Shown: positions 7,498 through 16,539, numbered from the stretch's first letter. The stretch: DNA of 64,000 nucleotides from Streptomyces violaceusniger Tu 4113 (GCF_000147815.2 NC_015952.1:1-64000), one strand, 5' to 3'. Notes: generated by a model from the letters alone, not told the origin. Program-made: numbers and translations.

Positions 7498-8961
7498 CTA
7501 AGTGCTGTCGAAGCGCGCCACGTAGCCCACGGAGAACTCCGCCTGTGGGTCGATGTTCACGCGCACGTTGGCCCCGCTGGCGTTCTTCACCGTGACCTGC
7601 TGCGAGGTGACGATCTCGATGCAGAAGCCGGTGCCGCACGGGAAGACCGGCCACTGGAACGAGGTGCCGCCCGGCCCGATGAGCGCGATGCGTTGAGTGG
7701 TCGTCACGAATCGCTGCCTGGGGTCTTTCTGGCGACAGCGGGAGTACGCCTTCTGGCTACGGCCGTCGATCTGAATGGACGCGTTCGAGGGAAGCCACGG
7801 GATGAACAGCTCGGCGCACGCCGAGCAGGGGTCGATGCGGTTCTGCGTGCAGTCCCGGCCCTGGAGGTTCTGGTAGAAGCGGAAGAGGGTGTTCTCCAGC
7901 GGCTGGCTGCCGGTCTCGATATTGATGTACGGCACGCCCTCGGCCTGCCTCGGGATGCCCAGCGGGGAGACGGTCTTGATCGTGCGCCAGGCGCCGTACG
8001 GGCGGGCCGGGTAGCAGCGGTCGACCGGCACGGGCACCTTCGGCACGGCGGCCGGGAAGGGGCAGTGCGGGTTGTCCTCACACTTGGGGCCCTCGCGCTG
8101 CTGCTGGGCGCAGTCCTCACGCTGCTTGTCCGGGTCGAACGTGGTGACCTTGGAGCCCTTGACGAACTTCGCCCAGTCCACGACGCGGATGGAGTCGGCG
8201 TACGCCCACGGCTTGCCGGCGACGATGCTGAACTCGATGCCGGTCGCCACCGCGGCGCCGCCGCGGGCGCCGCCGAAGCCCTGACATCCGGCGGTCGCGC
8301 CGCCGCTGATCTGGGTCACGGTGCCGGAGCCTGAGGTGCCCCCGGAGCCGCCCGCGGTCAGCGAGGAGTCGCCGCCGGAGCCGCCCGTCTGGCCACCGGT
8401 CAGGCTGATCTGGTTCGGCCCCTCCAGCAGGCCGACGTCCATGAAGTGCCGCATGTACCGCGAGCGCTGGCCGGGGGTGTCGCCGTTGTCGTCCTGTGGG
8501 CAGCACGCGTACAGACAGAAGGTGAGTCCGGAACACTCGTTGTTCTGGCAGGAGTTGCCGCGCAGCACGTGGGAGAGCCAGCCCAGGGCGTAGACCAGGG
8601 CGCAGTGATCGAGAGCGAGCACGGCCAGGGTGATGTGGATCTCGCGGTGCGCCATGCGCAGAGGCCCGATCACGGAGCCGTCGCCCACGGCCTCGGTCGG
8701 GTTGCGGACGCCGGTGCCGCCGAAGCCCACCATGTCCATCCCGAGGAAGCCGATAACGCGCTGGGACTCCGGGAAGTGCGGGTCATACCAGGGTGCGCGG
8801 TCGCCCTTGGGCGTGCTGTAGGAGGGCGAGCCGAGGGCGGGCAGCAGCCCGTCACACGGCTCGCACATCATCCCGAGCCCGGAGCGCTGGGAATAGGCGT
8901 AAGTCCTCGCCTCATTGAGGATTTCCACCCCGCCGTATTCGGCGAATCCAAGGTAAGGCAT
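7498..8961 (-). CDS. tail-associated virion protein
   Basis: A 487-residue protein starting MPYLGFAEYGGVEILNEART with a strong ribosome site (AGGAGG). Residues 1-190 form a globular region containing a Cys cluster (NSCQNNECSGLTFC...ACC). A Gly/Ser/Thr-rich linker follows (about 190-235), then a Cys-rich middle, and a C-terminal beta region ending VTSQQVTVKNASGANVRVNI. This is the style of minor tail proteins. It starts 13 bases after the tail-protein/adhesin fusion and is in the same leftward unit. Role beyond tail/baseplate is not clear. Confidence 0.65.
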   Translation of the reverse strand: MPYLGFAEYGGVEILNEARTYAYSQRSGLGMMCEPCDGLLPALGSPSYSTPKGDRAPWYDPHFPESQRVIGFLGMDMVGFGGTGVRNPTEAVGDGSVIGPLRMAHREIHITLAVLALDHCALVYALGWLSHVLRGNSCQNNECSGLTFCLYACCPQDDNGDTPGQRSRYMRHFMDVGLLEGPNQISLTGGQTGGSGGDSSLTAGGSGGTSGSGTVTQISGGATAGCQGFGGARGGAAVATGIEFSIVAGKPWAYADSIRVVDWAKFVKGSKVTTFDPDKQREDCAQQQREGPKCEDNPHCPFPAAVPKVPVPVDRCYPARPYGAWRTIKTVSPLGIPRQAEGVPYINIETGSQPLENTLFRFYQNLQGRDCTQNRIDPCSACAELFIPWLPSNASIQIDGRSQKAYSRCRQKDPRQRFVTTTQRIALIGPGGTSFQWPVFPCGTGFCIEIVTSQQVTVKNASGANVRVNIDPQAEFSVGYVARFDST

Positions 8962-8974
8962 GGCTCTGGGCCTC

Positions 8975-11900
8975 CTAGAACGCGGGCGGGGTGCAGGGAA
9001 GGTTGATGGGGGTTCCGGTGGCCTGGACGCCGCCGGGGTTGTTCACGTCGGACACGCGCACGGTCCAGGTGTCGTCCTGGTCGTCCCCGGGTGGGTCGTA
9101 GGTGTGCAGGTGTTCCTTGGTGGGGTCGAGGTTCTGGTCGCTCTTGCCGCCGCCCCAGTCGACGGTGAGGGGGAAGTGGGCGCACGGGTCGGCGCGCAGG
9201 ACCACGGTCCGGCCGCCCGGGTTGCTCGGCGGCGGTGCGCAGTCGATGTCCGGGGCGATGGTGCCGCAGGGCAGGCACATAGTGATCTCGGCGTACTTCG
9301 AGCTGTCTTGTACGTCCTGGACGCGGATGGTGTAAGAGCCGGGGGGGTACTGGCGGGGCGAGGTGACGGTGCCTTGGGTGGCCGTGTGGGTGGTCGGGTT
9401 GGGGTCCTGGGGAATCCAGTGGATGTGCACCCCGCGGCCGTTGGGGTTGTCGTAGTGGATCTGGACCTTGTTGCGGTCGGCCGGGCACTCCACGGCGGTC
9501 ACGGTGGGGTTCTCGGTTGGCGGCACGGTGGCGCAGGGGATCTGGCTGACGCCAGTGGCGACGCCGGTTGCGCCGTCGGCGTCGCGGACGGTGATGCGGA
9601 CCGGCTGTGCGGCGCGGTGTGCGGGGGTGGCGTAGAGGTTGGCCCGGCGGGAGCCGGTCTTGCCGGTGGCGAAGCCCCACGCCAGGCGCGGGCCCTGGTC
9701 GGTGGGCTGGATGAAGATCGACTCGGCTTCGCGGTAGACCAGGTCGGGGTACTGCTTGTTGTCGACGCGGGAGACGACGTTGCCGGTGGGGCCGGAGATG
9801 TCGGTGACGGTGAAGTAGGCGTTGTCCTCTTCGCCGGTGCCGTAGAAGTGGTAGACGAACTTGCCGTGGAGGGTCCAGCACTGGAAGGAGCCGGCGCCTG
9901 GCTGGGTTCCGTCGTTGACGGTGCTGTCGTAGAGCGGGCTGGCGTAGTTCTTGGCGAGGAAGTTGGTCAGCTTCCAGACGGTGATGTGGTACTTGCCGTC
10001 GGTGGTGCGGTGGCGTACGGCGATGTTGCCGTGCTCCAGGTCGAGGCAGGGGTTGAGGTGGTCGGAGTTCGGCCGCGGGTCGTAGCGGTCGATGCCGGAG
10101 CCGTTGGAGGGCAGCACCTTGTTGGCGGAGTAGGTGAAGCGGGCGATCTGGGTGGCGTAGGCGTTGTTCCCGGCGCCCGGGTCGGTGGGGTCGATGCCGG
10201 TGAACAGGCGGACGATGGAGCCGTCGCGCTGGACGGCGATGCCGGAGCCGTGGTCCCAGCCGCGGGCCGGGCCGGGGGTGTCGCCGATCAGGTACATGTT
10301 CGAGGCGAGCTTGCCGTTCACGATGCGGTTGATCGCGAGGTGGCCGTAGCGGGCCCGGTCGGCGCCGGAGATGGCCGCGGTCTCGCCGGTGAGCTTCCGG
10401 CCGCCGTTGATGATCTGCGTCAGGTACAGGTCGCCGCTGGTGTGGTCGACGTCGGCCTGCTGGTGCACGGTGGTCTGCGACAGCTCGATGGGTGTGCCCG
10501 GCAGGGCAGTTGCAGCGCGCTGTGGCTGGAGGGGGTCTGTGGTCTTCCAGTAGCGGTGGGAGACCGCCTGTCCGGCCTGGTAGGTCTGCACGGTGCCGTC
10601 GCTCCAGTCCACGGTGATGGGGTACCTGGTTGACGGGCCGGGCCGCAGGGTGACGTGGTGGTCGTCGGCAGGGTCACAGACGGCGGTGGCTTCGGGTCCG
10701 GGTTCGCACGGCACGGTGGCGGTGTCGCTGCCGGTGCGCTCGGGCTCGTCGGGGTCGGCGGCGGTGATGGTCTGCTGCCCTTCGGTGCCGCCGGGGTAGA
10801 CGACGGTGGTGACGTCCTGGCCGTCGCCCGCGTTGTTGGGGTCCTCGATCTGGGCGCCGCCGGTCGCGGAGATGACGACGGTGCCGTGGCCGCGGTTGTC
10901 GGCGGTGACCTTGAGGGTGCGGCCGTTGGGGTCGTTGGGGTCGCAGACGGCGTGCACGGCCACGATGTCCGCTCCGCCGCCGGTGCACACGGGGGTCTGG
11001 ACGGAGCGGCAGCCGCCATCGATCGCCTCGGAGCAGACCATGATCAGGAAGGACTGGCCGAGTCCCTGGGTGTAGGAGTGGGTGACGGCGCCCTCGCGGA
11101 CGCCGGTCTGCTTGGCGGTGCCGTCGCCCCAGTCGATGCTGACCGTCCCGCGGCCGTTGTTGTCGACCTTGATGGTCGCGGTGCAGGTCTGGCCCCAGGA
11201 GACGAACGTGACGTCGGGCCGCAGTCCGCCGGCGACGAAGGTGCAGCGGGCGCAGAAGGTGTTCTGGTCGTTGCGGCACACCTTGATCGGGAAGCGGCCG
11301 TCGGCGGTGTAGGTGTGGCGCAGCGTGGCGTGGCAGTCGTCGCCGACGGCCACGTACTGGCGCTGGCTGCCTGCCTCGTCCTCGCCCCAGTCGACCTGGA
11401 CGCCGTAGTAGCCGAGGGGGGACTCCCCGGGGCAGGCGCAGGCCACGGTGTCGGCGTCGGGCGGGCCGCACCATGACTGGGAGGGGAGGTCGACTTCGAC
11501 GAGGACGGTGCGGCCGGTGGCGTCGGTGGGGTCCTGGGTGCAGCGGATGACCGGCTCGTCGGCCGCGAGGGGGACCGTCAGGGTGCGGGTGGTGCAGATC
11601 TGGGGGTACCGCACGTCGCAGACAGTCAGGGTGTAGCGCACGGGCTTCGCGCCCGGGTCGCCGCAGGATTCGCCGTAGCGGTGCTGGCCGATCTGTCCTT
11701 CGCGCAGCTCGGTCTCCGCGCCGTCGCCCCAGCGCACGCGTACGGGCCCGTAGCCGTGGTTGTCGGCGCGCACTTCCGCCATGCAGCCGGTGACGTTGGA
11801 GCCGCGCTTGATGAAGACCTCGGCGGGCTCGGGGATTCCGCCGTCGACCGTCTGCATGCCGCATCCGGCTTCCGGCGGGGGGAAGGTGGTGATGAACTCG

Positions 11901-12571
11901 ACGAAGTCCGCGTTGGCGCGGACGGGGCACGGCAGCGGGGTGGGGCGGGTGCCGTCCATCAGCACGTTGTACGGGCCCTTGCCCCAGCCGGAGGAGCGGC
12001 GGGTGGTCCCGGAGAACTGGAAGGTGATGGGGCCGTTCTGGATCGTCCACTGGCCGATCTGGACGCCGGTGATGCAGGGGAAGAGCATGTAGCCGTAGCG
12101 GGAGCCGCCGCGGGACTGGGAGCATGCTGCGCCGGCGCCGGAGGAGACGTTCATCCAGACTTCCAGCGCGAAGCCGGAGGGGTCGCAGCCGCCGGAGGAG
12201 ATGCCGGTGAAGCCGATGATCACGCCCGCGGAGTCGCGGATCGGGCACCATGACGGCTTCATGATCAAGACCAGCTCTGGGTCCAGTGCGCACAGTTCGA
12301 GGCTGATGCCGTAGTTCGTCGGCGGGGGGCAGGAGACGGTGGTGAAGCACACCTGCCCGTCGGCCTTGGTGACGGGGTTCTGCTCGGCCTGCTGGCCGCC
12401 TCCGTCCTCGCCGCTGGGTGAGACGACGACGTTGATGAAGGCGTCGGTGGTGACCTGGCCCGAGCCGCCGGGGTTGTCGGGGTCCTCGAAGACCGGCCGA
12501 CAGCACCCGTCCAGCTTGGTGGCGCGCAGCACAGCGGCACCGCTGAAGCTGGGGCAGATGACCTGGGCCAC
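8975..12571 (-). CDS. major-tail-protein paralogue fused to receptor-binding propeller
   Basis: A 1198-residue protein. Residues 1-~500 align by eye with the major tail protein at 27770-29596: VICPSFSGAAVLRATKLDGC, LCALDPELVLIMKPSWC, GWGKGPYNVLMDG, TFPPPEAGC. PKD/Ig-like units follow (VSIDWGDGTAKQTG near 475, PITVDWSDGTVQTY near 648). Residues ~700-965 resemble the P68 RBP/TagC-like beta-propeller (HGSGIAVQRDGS, YREAESIFIQP, LAWGFATGKTGSRRANLY), a domain of phage receptor-binding and teichoic-acid proteins. Further Ig-like units close the protein. I start it at GTG 12571, matching the paralogue; a TTG lies two codons earlier. It may decorate or tip the tail tube and bind the cell wall. Confidence 0.75.
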   Translation of the reverse strand: MAQVICPSFSGAAVLRATKLDGCCRPVFEDPDNPGGSGQVTTDAFINVVVSPSGEDGGGQQAEQNPVTKADGQVCFTTVSCPPPTNYGISLELCALDPELVLIMKPSWCPIRDSAGVIIGFTGISSGGCDPSGFALEVWMNVSSGAGAACSQSRGGSRYGYMLFPCITGVQIGQWTIQNGPITFQFSGTTRRSSGWGKGPYNVLMDGTRPTPLPCPVRANADFVEFITTFPPPEAGCGMQTVDGGIPEPAEVFIKRGSNVTGCMAEVRADNHGYGPVRVRWGDGAETELREGQIGQHRYGESCGDPGAKPVRYTLTVCDVRYPQICTTRTLTVPLAADEPVIRCTQDPTDATGRTVLVEVDLPSQSWCGPPDADTVACACPGESPLGYYGVQVDWGEDEAGSQRQYVAVGDDCHATLRHTYTADGRFPIKVCRNDQNTFCARCTFVAGGLRPDVTFVSWGQTCTATIKVDNNGRGTVSIDWGDGTAKQTGVREGAVTHSYTQGLGQSFLIMVCSEAIDGGCRSVQTPVCTGGGADIVAVHAVCDPNDPNGRTLKVTADNRGHGTVVISATGGAQIEDPNNAGDGQDVTTVVYPGGTEGQQTITAADPDEPERTGSDTATVPCEPGPEATAVCDPADDHHVTLRPGPSTRYPITVDWSDGTVQTYQAGQAVSHRYWKTTDPLQPQRAATALPGTPIELSQTTVHQQADVDHTSGDLYLTQIINGGRKLTGETAAISGADRARYGHLAINRIVNGKLASNMYLIGDTPGPARGWDHGSGIAVQRDGSIVRLFTGIDPTDPGAGNNAYATQIARFTYSANKVLPSNGSGIDRYDPRPNSDHLNPCLDLEHGNIAVRHRTTDGKYHITVWKLTNFLAKNYASPLYDSTVNDGTQPGAGSFQCWTLHGKFVYHFYGTGEEDNAYFTVTDISGPTGNVVSRVDNKQYPDLVYREAESIFIQPTDQGPRLAWGFATGKTGSRRANLYATPAHRAAQPVRITVRDADGATGVATGVSQIPCATVPPTENPTVTAVECPADRNKVQIHYDNPNGRGVHIHWIPQDPNPTTHTATQGTVTSPRQYPPGSYTIRVQDVQDSSKYAEITMCLPCGTIAPDIDCAPPPSNPGGRTVVLRADPCAHFPLTVDWGGGKSDQNLDPTKEHLHTYDPPGDDQDDTWTVRVSDVNNPGGVQATGTPINLPCTPPAF

Positions 12572-12726
12572 GTCCAATTACTCCTTGATAGGCAGACTTC
12601 GGCCATTCTTTCCGCTTTCTCCCACATCGTCGCGTAGCGCGACCGGCGGGAGCGGCGCAGCAGCACGCTGACGGCCCAAGCGGCCACAATGAGACAAAGC
12701 TCGAATACCCCCACTGTGAGGGACCC

Positions 12727-14115
12727 GTGACGCAGGAACCCGAGACCCAGCAGGAGCGCGACGCCCAGGAGCAGCCCGACCCCCTGGACCTCCTGGCACA
12801 GGCCATCACCACGGCCCGCGGCAGCCTTGACGGCGCCGTACACCAGCTCGCCGTACGCTTCGCCGACACCGCCACCGCCCAGGAAGGCCGCGATGGGGCC
12901 CACACCGAGGCCCTGGAAGACATCCACCGCGCCGCCCAGGCCATCCACGACGCCTTCTCCACCGCAGCGGCCAAGGTCACCAGGGAACTCGCCCGCCTCA
13001 AGCAGCAGGCCGCCACCCATCACGAGGCCACCGGCAAGCGGATCGTCCAGAGCACCACGGCCCTGACCCAGCGCTTCGACGAGGCCGGCACAGCCCTGGA
13101 GGAGATCAGCGACTCCCAGGCCGAGCACTACCGGCTCACCGGAGCCGTCCTGGCGAAGGTCAGCCCCCTTCCGGAGGATCTGCACGACTACGCCGAGCGG
13201 ACCCGCGAGCAGATCACCGGTCTAGCCGCGGCCGTCACCGAGCACCGGGCCCTCAGCGCCGAGACGCACGAGCAGGTCGGATCACTGCCTGAGGCCATCA
13301 CCGGTGATGGGCAGGAGACCCGGGAACAGGTGGGAGCAGCCCTGGCGCTCCTGCGCAGCACACTGGACGCCATCACGGAGACCGGCGCGGACGTCCGCGG
13401 CGTGGAGAACGCACTCAGCATGGTGATCGGCGCCGCCCGGGACCAGATCCTCACCCCCCTGCGCGAGCACGCCGAACACGCCGCCTACCTCGGCGAGCAG
13501 CACACCGGCCGCCTGAACGGCCTGCACCACCTGCTGGAAGACGTGGTCAACCAGGAGTCGTCCCACGGCCTGGCCCTGGAAGCGATCTCCAAGGACACCC
13601 ACCAGGTCGCGCAGGCCGTCCCCAACGCGCTCTCCGAGACGCTCGACGCGCTCGCAGCCTCCGGCGAGGAGACGCGCCGCACCGTGCTCGATATCGAGCA
13701 GCGCATCGCCGCCGCCCTGGCGCTCACCGGCGAGCACGCCGACCAGGCCCTGACCTCCATCGCAGGTGACCTGGGGCTCGTCGCGAACTCCTTCGACGGG
13801 TTCGCCGAGCAGGCCGCCACCGCCTCGTCCGTGGACTCCCTGCGCGGGGACGTCTCCGCGCTCTCCGAGCTGCTGGCCACCTCCACCGAGGACTTCACCG
13901 GCGCCGTACAGCAGGCCGTCAGCGACATGGCCGCGATGCGGGCCGCGTGGACTCAGGAGTCCGCCCAGGTACTCCAGGCCCTGGAGAATATGGGCCGTGT
14001 CTTCCTGGACAAGGCCAACGCCTCCGAGCACGCGAAGGACCAGGCCGTGATCGACCTCGGGCGCCGGGTGGCGCGGCTGGAGCTGAACCGGGCACCGGCC
14101 GCGGTCGGGTCCTGA
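12727..14115 (+). CDS. long alpha-helical coiled-coil protein
   Basis: A 462-residue, almost wholly helical protein, rich in Ala, Glu, Gln and Thr, with no cysteine and no membrane segment. Heptad-like stretches run through most of its length (for example ALEDIHRAAQAIHDAFSTAA and SLRGDVSALSELLATSTEDF). It starts at GTG with GAGGGA upstream and ends before a palindromic hairpin at 14126. It is divergent from the tail/adhesin gene at 12571, so the two share the 150-base interval. It could be a tail fibre shaft, a scaffold or an intracellular filament-like protein; I cannot choose. Confidence 0.65.
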   Translation: MTQEPETQQERDAQEQPDPLDLLAQAITTARGSLDGAVHQLAVRFADTATAQEGRDGAHTEALEDIHRAAQAIHDAFSTAAAKVTRELARLKQQAATHHEATGKRIVQSTTALTQRFDEAGTALEEISDSQAEHYRLTGAVLAKVSPLPEDLHDYAERTREQITGLAAAVTEHRALSAETHEQVGSLPEAITGDGQETREQVGAALALLRSTLDAITETGADVRGVENALSMVIGAARDQILTPLREHAEHAAYLGEQHTGRLNGLHHLLEDVVNQESSHGLALEAISKDTHQVAQAVPNALSETLDALAASGEETRRTVLDIEQRIAAALALTGEHADQALTSIAGDLGLVANSFDGFAEQAATASSVDSLRGDVSALSELLATSTEDFTGAVQQAVSDMAAMRAAWTQESAQVLQALENMGRVFLDKANASEHAKDQAVIDLGRRVARLELNRAPAAVGS

Positions 14116-14125
14116 ACAGACGAAA

Positions 14126-14143
14126 GCCCCTCCTAGGAGGGGC
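14126..14143 (+). terminator. perfect palindrome after coiled-coil gene
   Basis: An 18-base perfect palindrome (GCCCCTCCT and its complement) 11 bases after the stop at 14115. It is a likely transcription terminator. Confidence 0.5.
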
Positions 14144-14240
14144 AATCGACAGGCGACAGCTTCGACCACGGCAGTAGTTGAACCCTGGCGACCTGCTGCG
14201 AGTATGCCACGCGCCGGCATGAAGGCCGATGCCCCCGGTC

Positions 14241-14942
14241 TCAGCCGCCGAAGGAGTCGGGGTAGGTGTAGATGTCGCCGACGGTGGCCAGCTCACGCCA
14301 GAACACCTGTTCAGGGGCGTGGTGTGCGGCCAGGAGACCTTCCGCGGCCACCGTCTCGTAGACGTCTGTGATCTCTCCCACCTCCGGCAGCATCTTCACC
14401 GTGTACGGCTTGAGCACGGTCAGGCCGGAGTCGGTCCAGTACGGCAGGAGCTGCACCTTGGGCAGCGCCTGGATACGGCCGTCCTCCGACTCCATCGCCA
14501 CCGGCCGGTCGCTCGTGTAGCGGACCAGTGCCATGGTGGCGCTCGCGCGGGCCTCGGCGTGCCGGGCGAAGAGGGGGCCGAGCGGCAGATCGGTGGACAC
14601 CGACCCGTTGAGGACGAGGAAGGGCCGGGAGGGGTCGTCCAGGGCCTGGTGGGCGTAGCGGACAGCCCCGGCTGTCCCCAGGGGGTACGGGTCGACGGCG
14701 TGGCGCACGTTCAGGCCGTGGTAGCCGCCCCCGCCCACGAACTCGCTGATCTGGCGGTGCTGGTACCCGGAGGCGATCACCACGTGCTCGATGCCGTGCT
14801 GGCTGAGGTGCGTGAGCTGGCGTGTGATCAGGGGCAGGCCGCCGACGGGCATGAGGGCCTTGGGCATGGCGTCGCTGTAAGGCCGCATGCGCTCTGCGCG
14901 CCCGCCCGCAAGGATGATCGCTTGGGTGATGGTGGGCTCCAT
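14241..14942 (-). CDS. nucleotidyltransferase-like protein with altered metal motif
   Basis: A 233-residue protein of the sugar-1-phosphate nucleotidyltransferase family. The N-terminal nucleotide-binding signature is AIILAGGRAERMRPYSDAMP followed by KALMPVGGLPLI; GTAGAVRYAH is also typical. The usual NGD metal-binding motif reads LVLNGSVSTDLPL, so the first Asp is Ser. The residue normally chelates magnesium, so activity may be lost or changed. Family members make NDP-sugars for wall polymers and glycans; on a phage element it might alter surface sugars. It lies alone, leftward, between coiled-coil and secreted-protein genes. Confidence 0.8.
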   Translation of the reverse strand: MEPTITQAIILAGGRAERMRPYSDAMPKALMPVGGLPLITRQLTHLSQHGIEHVVIASGYQHRQISEFVGGGGYHGLNVRHAVDPYPLGTAGAVRYAHQALDDPSRPFLVLNGSVSTDLPLGPLFARHAEARASATMALVRYTSDRPVAMESEDGRIQALPKVQLLPYWTDSGLTVLKPYTVKMLPEVGEITDVYETVAAEGLLAAHHAPEQVFWRELATVGDIYTYPDSFGG

Positions 14943-15053
14943 GGCACGCAGTTTTCACCACGATGCCCATTTCGCCAGGGATTGCCTGACTCGTCCTTGA
15001 TTGTGGCGAAGGGCCCGCAGACATGCGACGGTTTCCCGGTGACGGATGCTGTG

Positions 15054-15404
15054 ATGCGGAAGCAGATGAGAGACACCCGGAGCCTGATGGCGCAGGCCGC
15101 TCAGAGCCTTGAAGCATCCCGTGTCGCCCTGATGGGCCAGCCGGACCTGGACCTGGAGGAAGCGCAGCGCGCCACGATGGCGCTGCGGCTGATGGGGGCG
15201 GCGCTCACCGCGCTCGGCGCCGGGTCGCACGTGTACCTGTCGACCTCATGCGAGCACGAAACCCACGGCTACTGCTCGTCGCGGCGGGGCTCGAACGGCG
15301 AGACGGTCTGGGACAAGAAGCCCGCGGAGTGCAAGTTCTGCGACTCGCCGTGCGTCTGCTGGTGCCACTGGCCCCCGCACCGGGCGGACGCGGCACGGAG
15401 GTGA
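15054..15404 (+). CDS. hypothetical protein with Cys-rich tail
   Basis: A 116-residue protein. The first 60 residues are helical (MRKQMRDTRSLMAQAAQSLE). The C-terminus is a cysteine/histidine-rich patch: STSCEHETHGYCSS, CKFCDSPCVCWCHWPPH. This could bind metal or form disulfides. An in-frame GTG at 15039 is an alternative start. It converges on the secreted-protein genes. Function unknown. Confidence 0.55.
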   Translation: MRKQMRDTRSLMAQAAQSLEASRVALMGQPDLDLEEAQRATMALRLMGAALTALGAGSHVYLSTSCEHETHGYCSSRRGSNGETVWDKKPAECKFCDSPCVCWCHWPPHRADAARR

Positions 15405-15500
15405 CCTCGTCTCGCCCGGTGGAGGGTGCCAACCAGCGCGCCACCCGTGGTGCGTTCAGCTCCTAAAGGGAGTCACGGACGGCGCGCGGTCAGAGGGGTG

Positions 15501-15785
15501 TCAGCCGTTGTTGATCGGCAGAAGGTCGCCGTCCTCCTGCGGGGCGGCGTTCTCGTTGCCACCCTGGTACGGGCCGACCTTGCTGCCGATGATCGGCACG
15601 GCGACCTCGGCCGGGATGTTGGCGTTGTCCAGCACGCTGAGGTCACCGTTGATCAGGGAGGTGACCGGCGCGGTGGAGTGCGGTGCGCTGTCCCCGTTGC
15701 GGGGGGCGTCGGCCGCCGAGGCGATGCCGGCGGACGCGGCGACAGCGGCACCGGCGATGAGGGCGGTGGCAAGGATCTTCTTCAT
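15501..15785 (-). CDS. small secreted protein, paralogue 1 of 3
   Basis: A 94-residue precursor. A Sec signal peptide is evident: MKKILATALIAGAAVAASAG then an AxA site (ASAADAP). The mature part has the family core GDSAPHSTAPVTSLINGDLS, the SKVGPYQGGNENAAPQ motif and the ending DGDLLPINNG. It has no cysteine, unlike chaplins. Two diverged copies follow upstream in the same orientation. Secretion to the wall or medium is expected. The role is unknown: a surface-active protein, an exclusion factor or a decoy are all possible. Confidence 0.75.
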   Translation of the reverse strand: MKKILATALIAGAAVAASAGIASAADAPRNGDSAPHSTAPVTSLINGDLSVLDNANIPAEVAVPIIGSKVGPYQGGNENAAPQEDGDLLPINNG

Positions 15786-15855
15786 TCGGGTCTCCCGTGT
15801 TCAGAGGGTGAGTAGCGGACTGCAAGGGACGTACGGGCTGGCGCCCGTACTGGGG

Positions 15856-16155
15856 TCAGGACAAGGGGGGGATGGCTCCGCCGTTGACGATGGGCAGAAG
15901 GTCGCCGTCCGCCTGGGGGGCGGCGTTCTCGTTGGCTCCCTGGTGCGGGCCGACCTTGCTCACGACTGCCGGGACGGCCGCCTTGGCGGGCAGGCGCAGG
16001 TTGCCCACTGCCGAGGCATCACCGTTCAGGACGCCGGTGACGGCGTCCGTGGAGTGCGACGCGGTGTCGCCGACACGAGGGTCAGCGTGGGCCACTCCGG
16101 CTCCGGCCGCCAAGGCGGCGCCGATCGCAAGGGCCGTGGCGATGGTCTTCTTCAT
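15856..16155 (-). CDS. small secreted protein, paralogue 2 of 3
   Basis: A 99-residue precursor with signal peptide MKKTIATALAIGAALAAGAG and cleavage near AHADP. The mature core repeats the family pattern: VGDTASHSTDAVTGVLNGDA, SKVGPHQGANENAAPQADGD, LLPIVNG, with a short extra tail (GAIPPLS). There is no cysteine. It is separated by about 70 bases from each neighbour, so each gene may have its own promoter. Confidence 0.75.
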   Translation of the reverse strand: MKKTIATALAIGAALAAGAGVAHADPRVGDTASHSTDAVTGVLNGDASAVGNLRLPAKAAVPAVVSKVGPHQGANENAAPQADGDLLPIVNGGAIPPLS

Positions 16156-16221
16156 CGGGATCTCCAGAACTAGTTCTTGATGATGAGGGTCTTCGTCGCG
16201 GTGCGGTTGCTGTCGTCGGCG

Positions 16222-16539
16222 TCAGTCCGTGACAGTGATCGGAAAGAGGTCTCCATCCGCCTGGGGGGCGGCGTTCTCGTTGCCACCCTGGTAGGGGCCG
16301 ACCTTGCTGCCGAGGATCGGCACGGCGATCTGGAGAGGGGCCGTCAGGTTGTCCAGCACGCTGACATCGCCGTTGATCAGGCTCGTCACTGGGGCCGTGG
16401 AGTGCGGGGCCGAGTCGCCGCTGCGCGGGACCGAGTCGCCGCTGCGCGGCACGCCGGCAGCGTTCGCCGTTCCCGCGGTGCTCAGCAGGGCAGCAGCAGC
16501 GACACCGGACATGGCCGCAATTGCGGTGATCTTCTTCAA
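16222..16539 (-). CDS. small secreted protein, paralogue 3 of 3
   Basis: A 105-residue precursor from a TTG start at 16539 (LKKITAIAAMSGVAAAALLS), chosen because it gives a standard signal peptide and has AGGAC upstream. After the ANAA site it carries an in-frame duplication of VPRSGDS, then APHSTAPVTSLINGDVSVLD and SKVGPYQGGNENAAPQADGD. The duplication (21 bases) is a recent-looking expansion. Otherwise it is closest to paralogue 1. Confidence 0.7.
   Translation of the reverse strand: MKKITAIAAMSGVAAAALLSTAGTANAAGVPRSGDSVPRSGDSAPHSTAPVTSLINGDVSVLDNLTAPLQIAVPILGSKVGPYQGGNENAAPQADGDLFPITVTD

Noticed and set aside
8960..10633. Long rightward open frame of 557 residues antisense to the tail/adhesin gene
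   Set aside because: Gly/Val/Ala-only composition typical of the antisense of a high-GC gene; the opposite strand has clear domains.
12265..12720. Leftward frame beginning GVFELCLIVAAWAVSVLLRR upstream of the tail/adhesin gene
   Set aside because: The first 40 residues resemble a membrane peptide, but the frame has no stop before running deep into the well-supported 8975-12571 gene and no convincing ribosome site.
14160..14200. Possible tRNA T-arm (GGGTTCAACTACT) on the minus strand
   Set aside because: The conserved G53-C61 pair and the other arms are absent.
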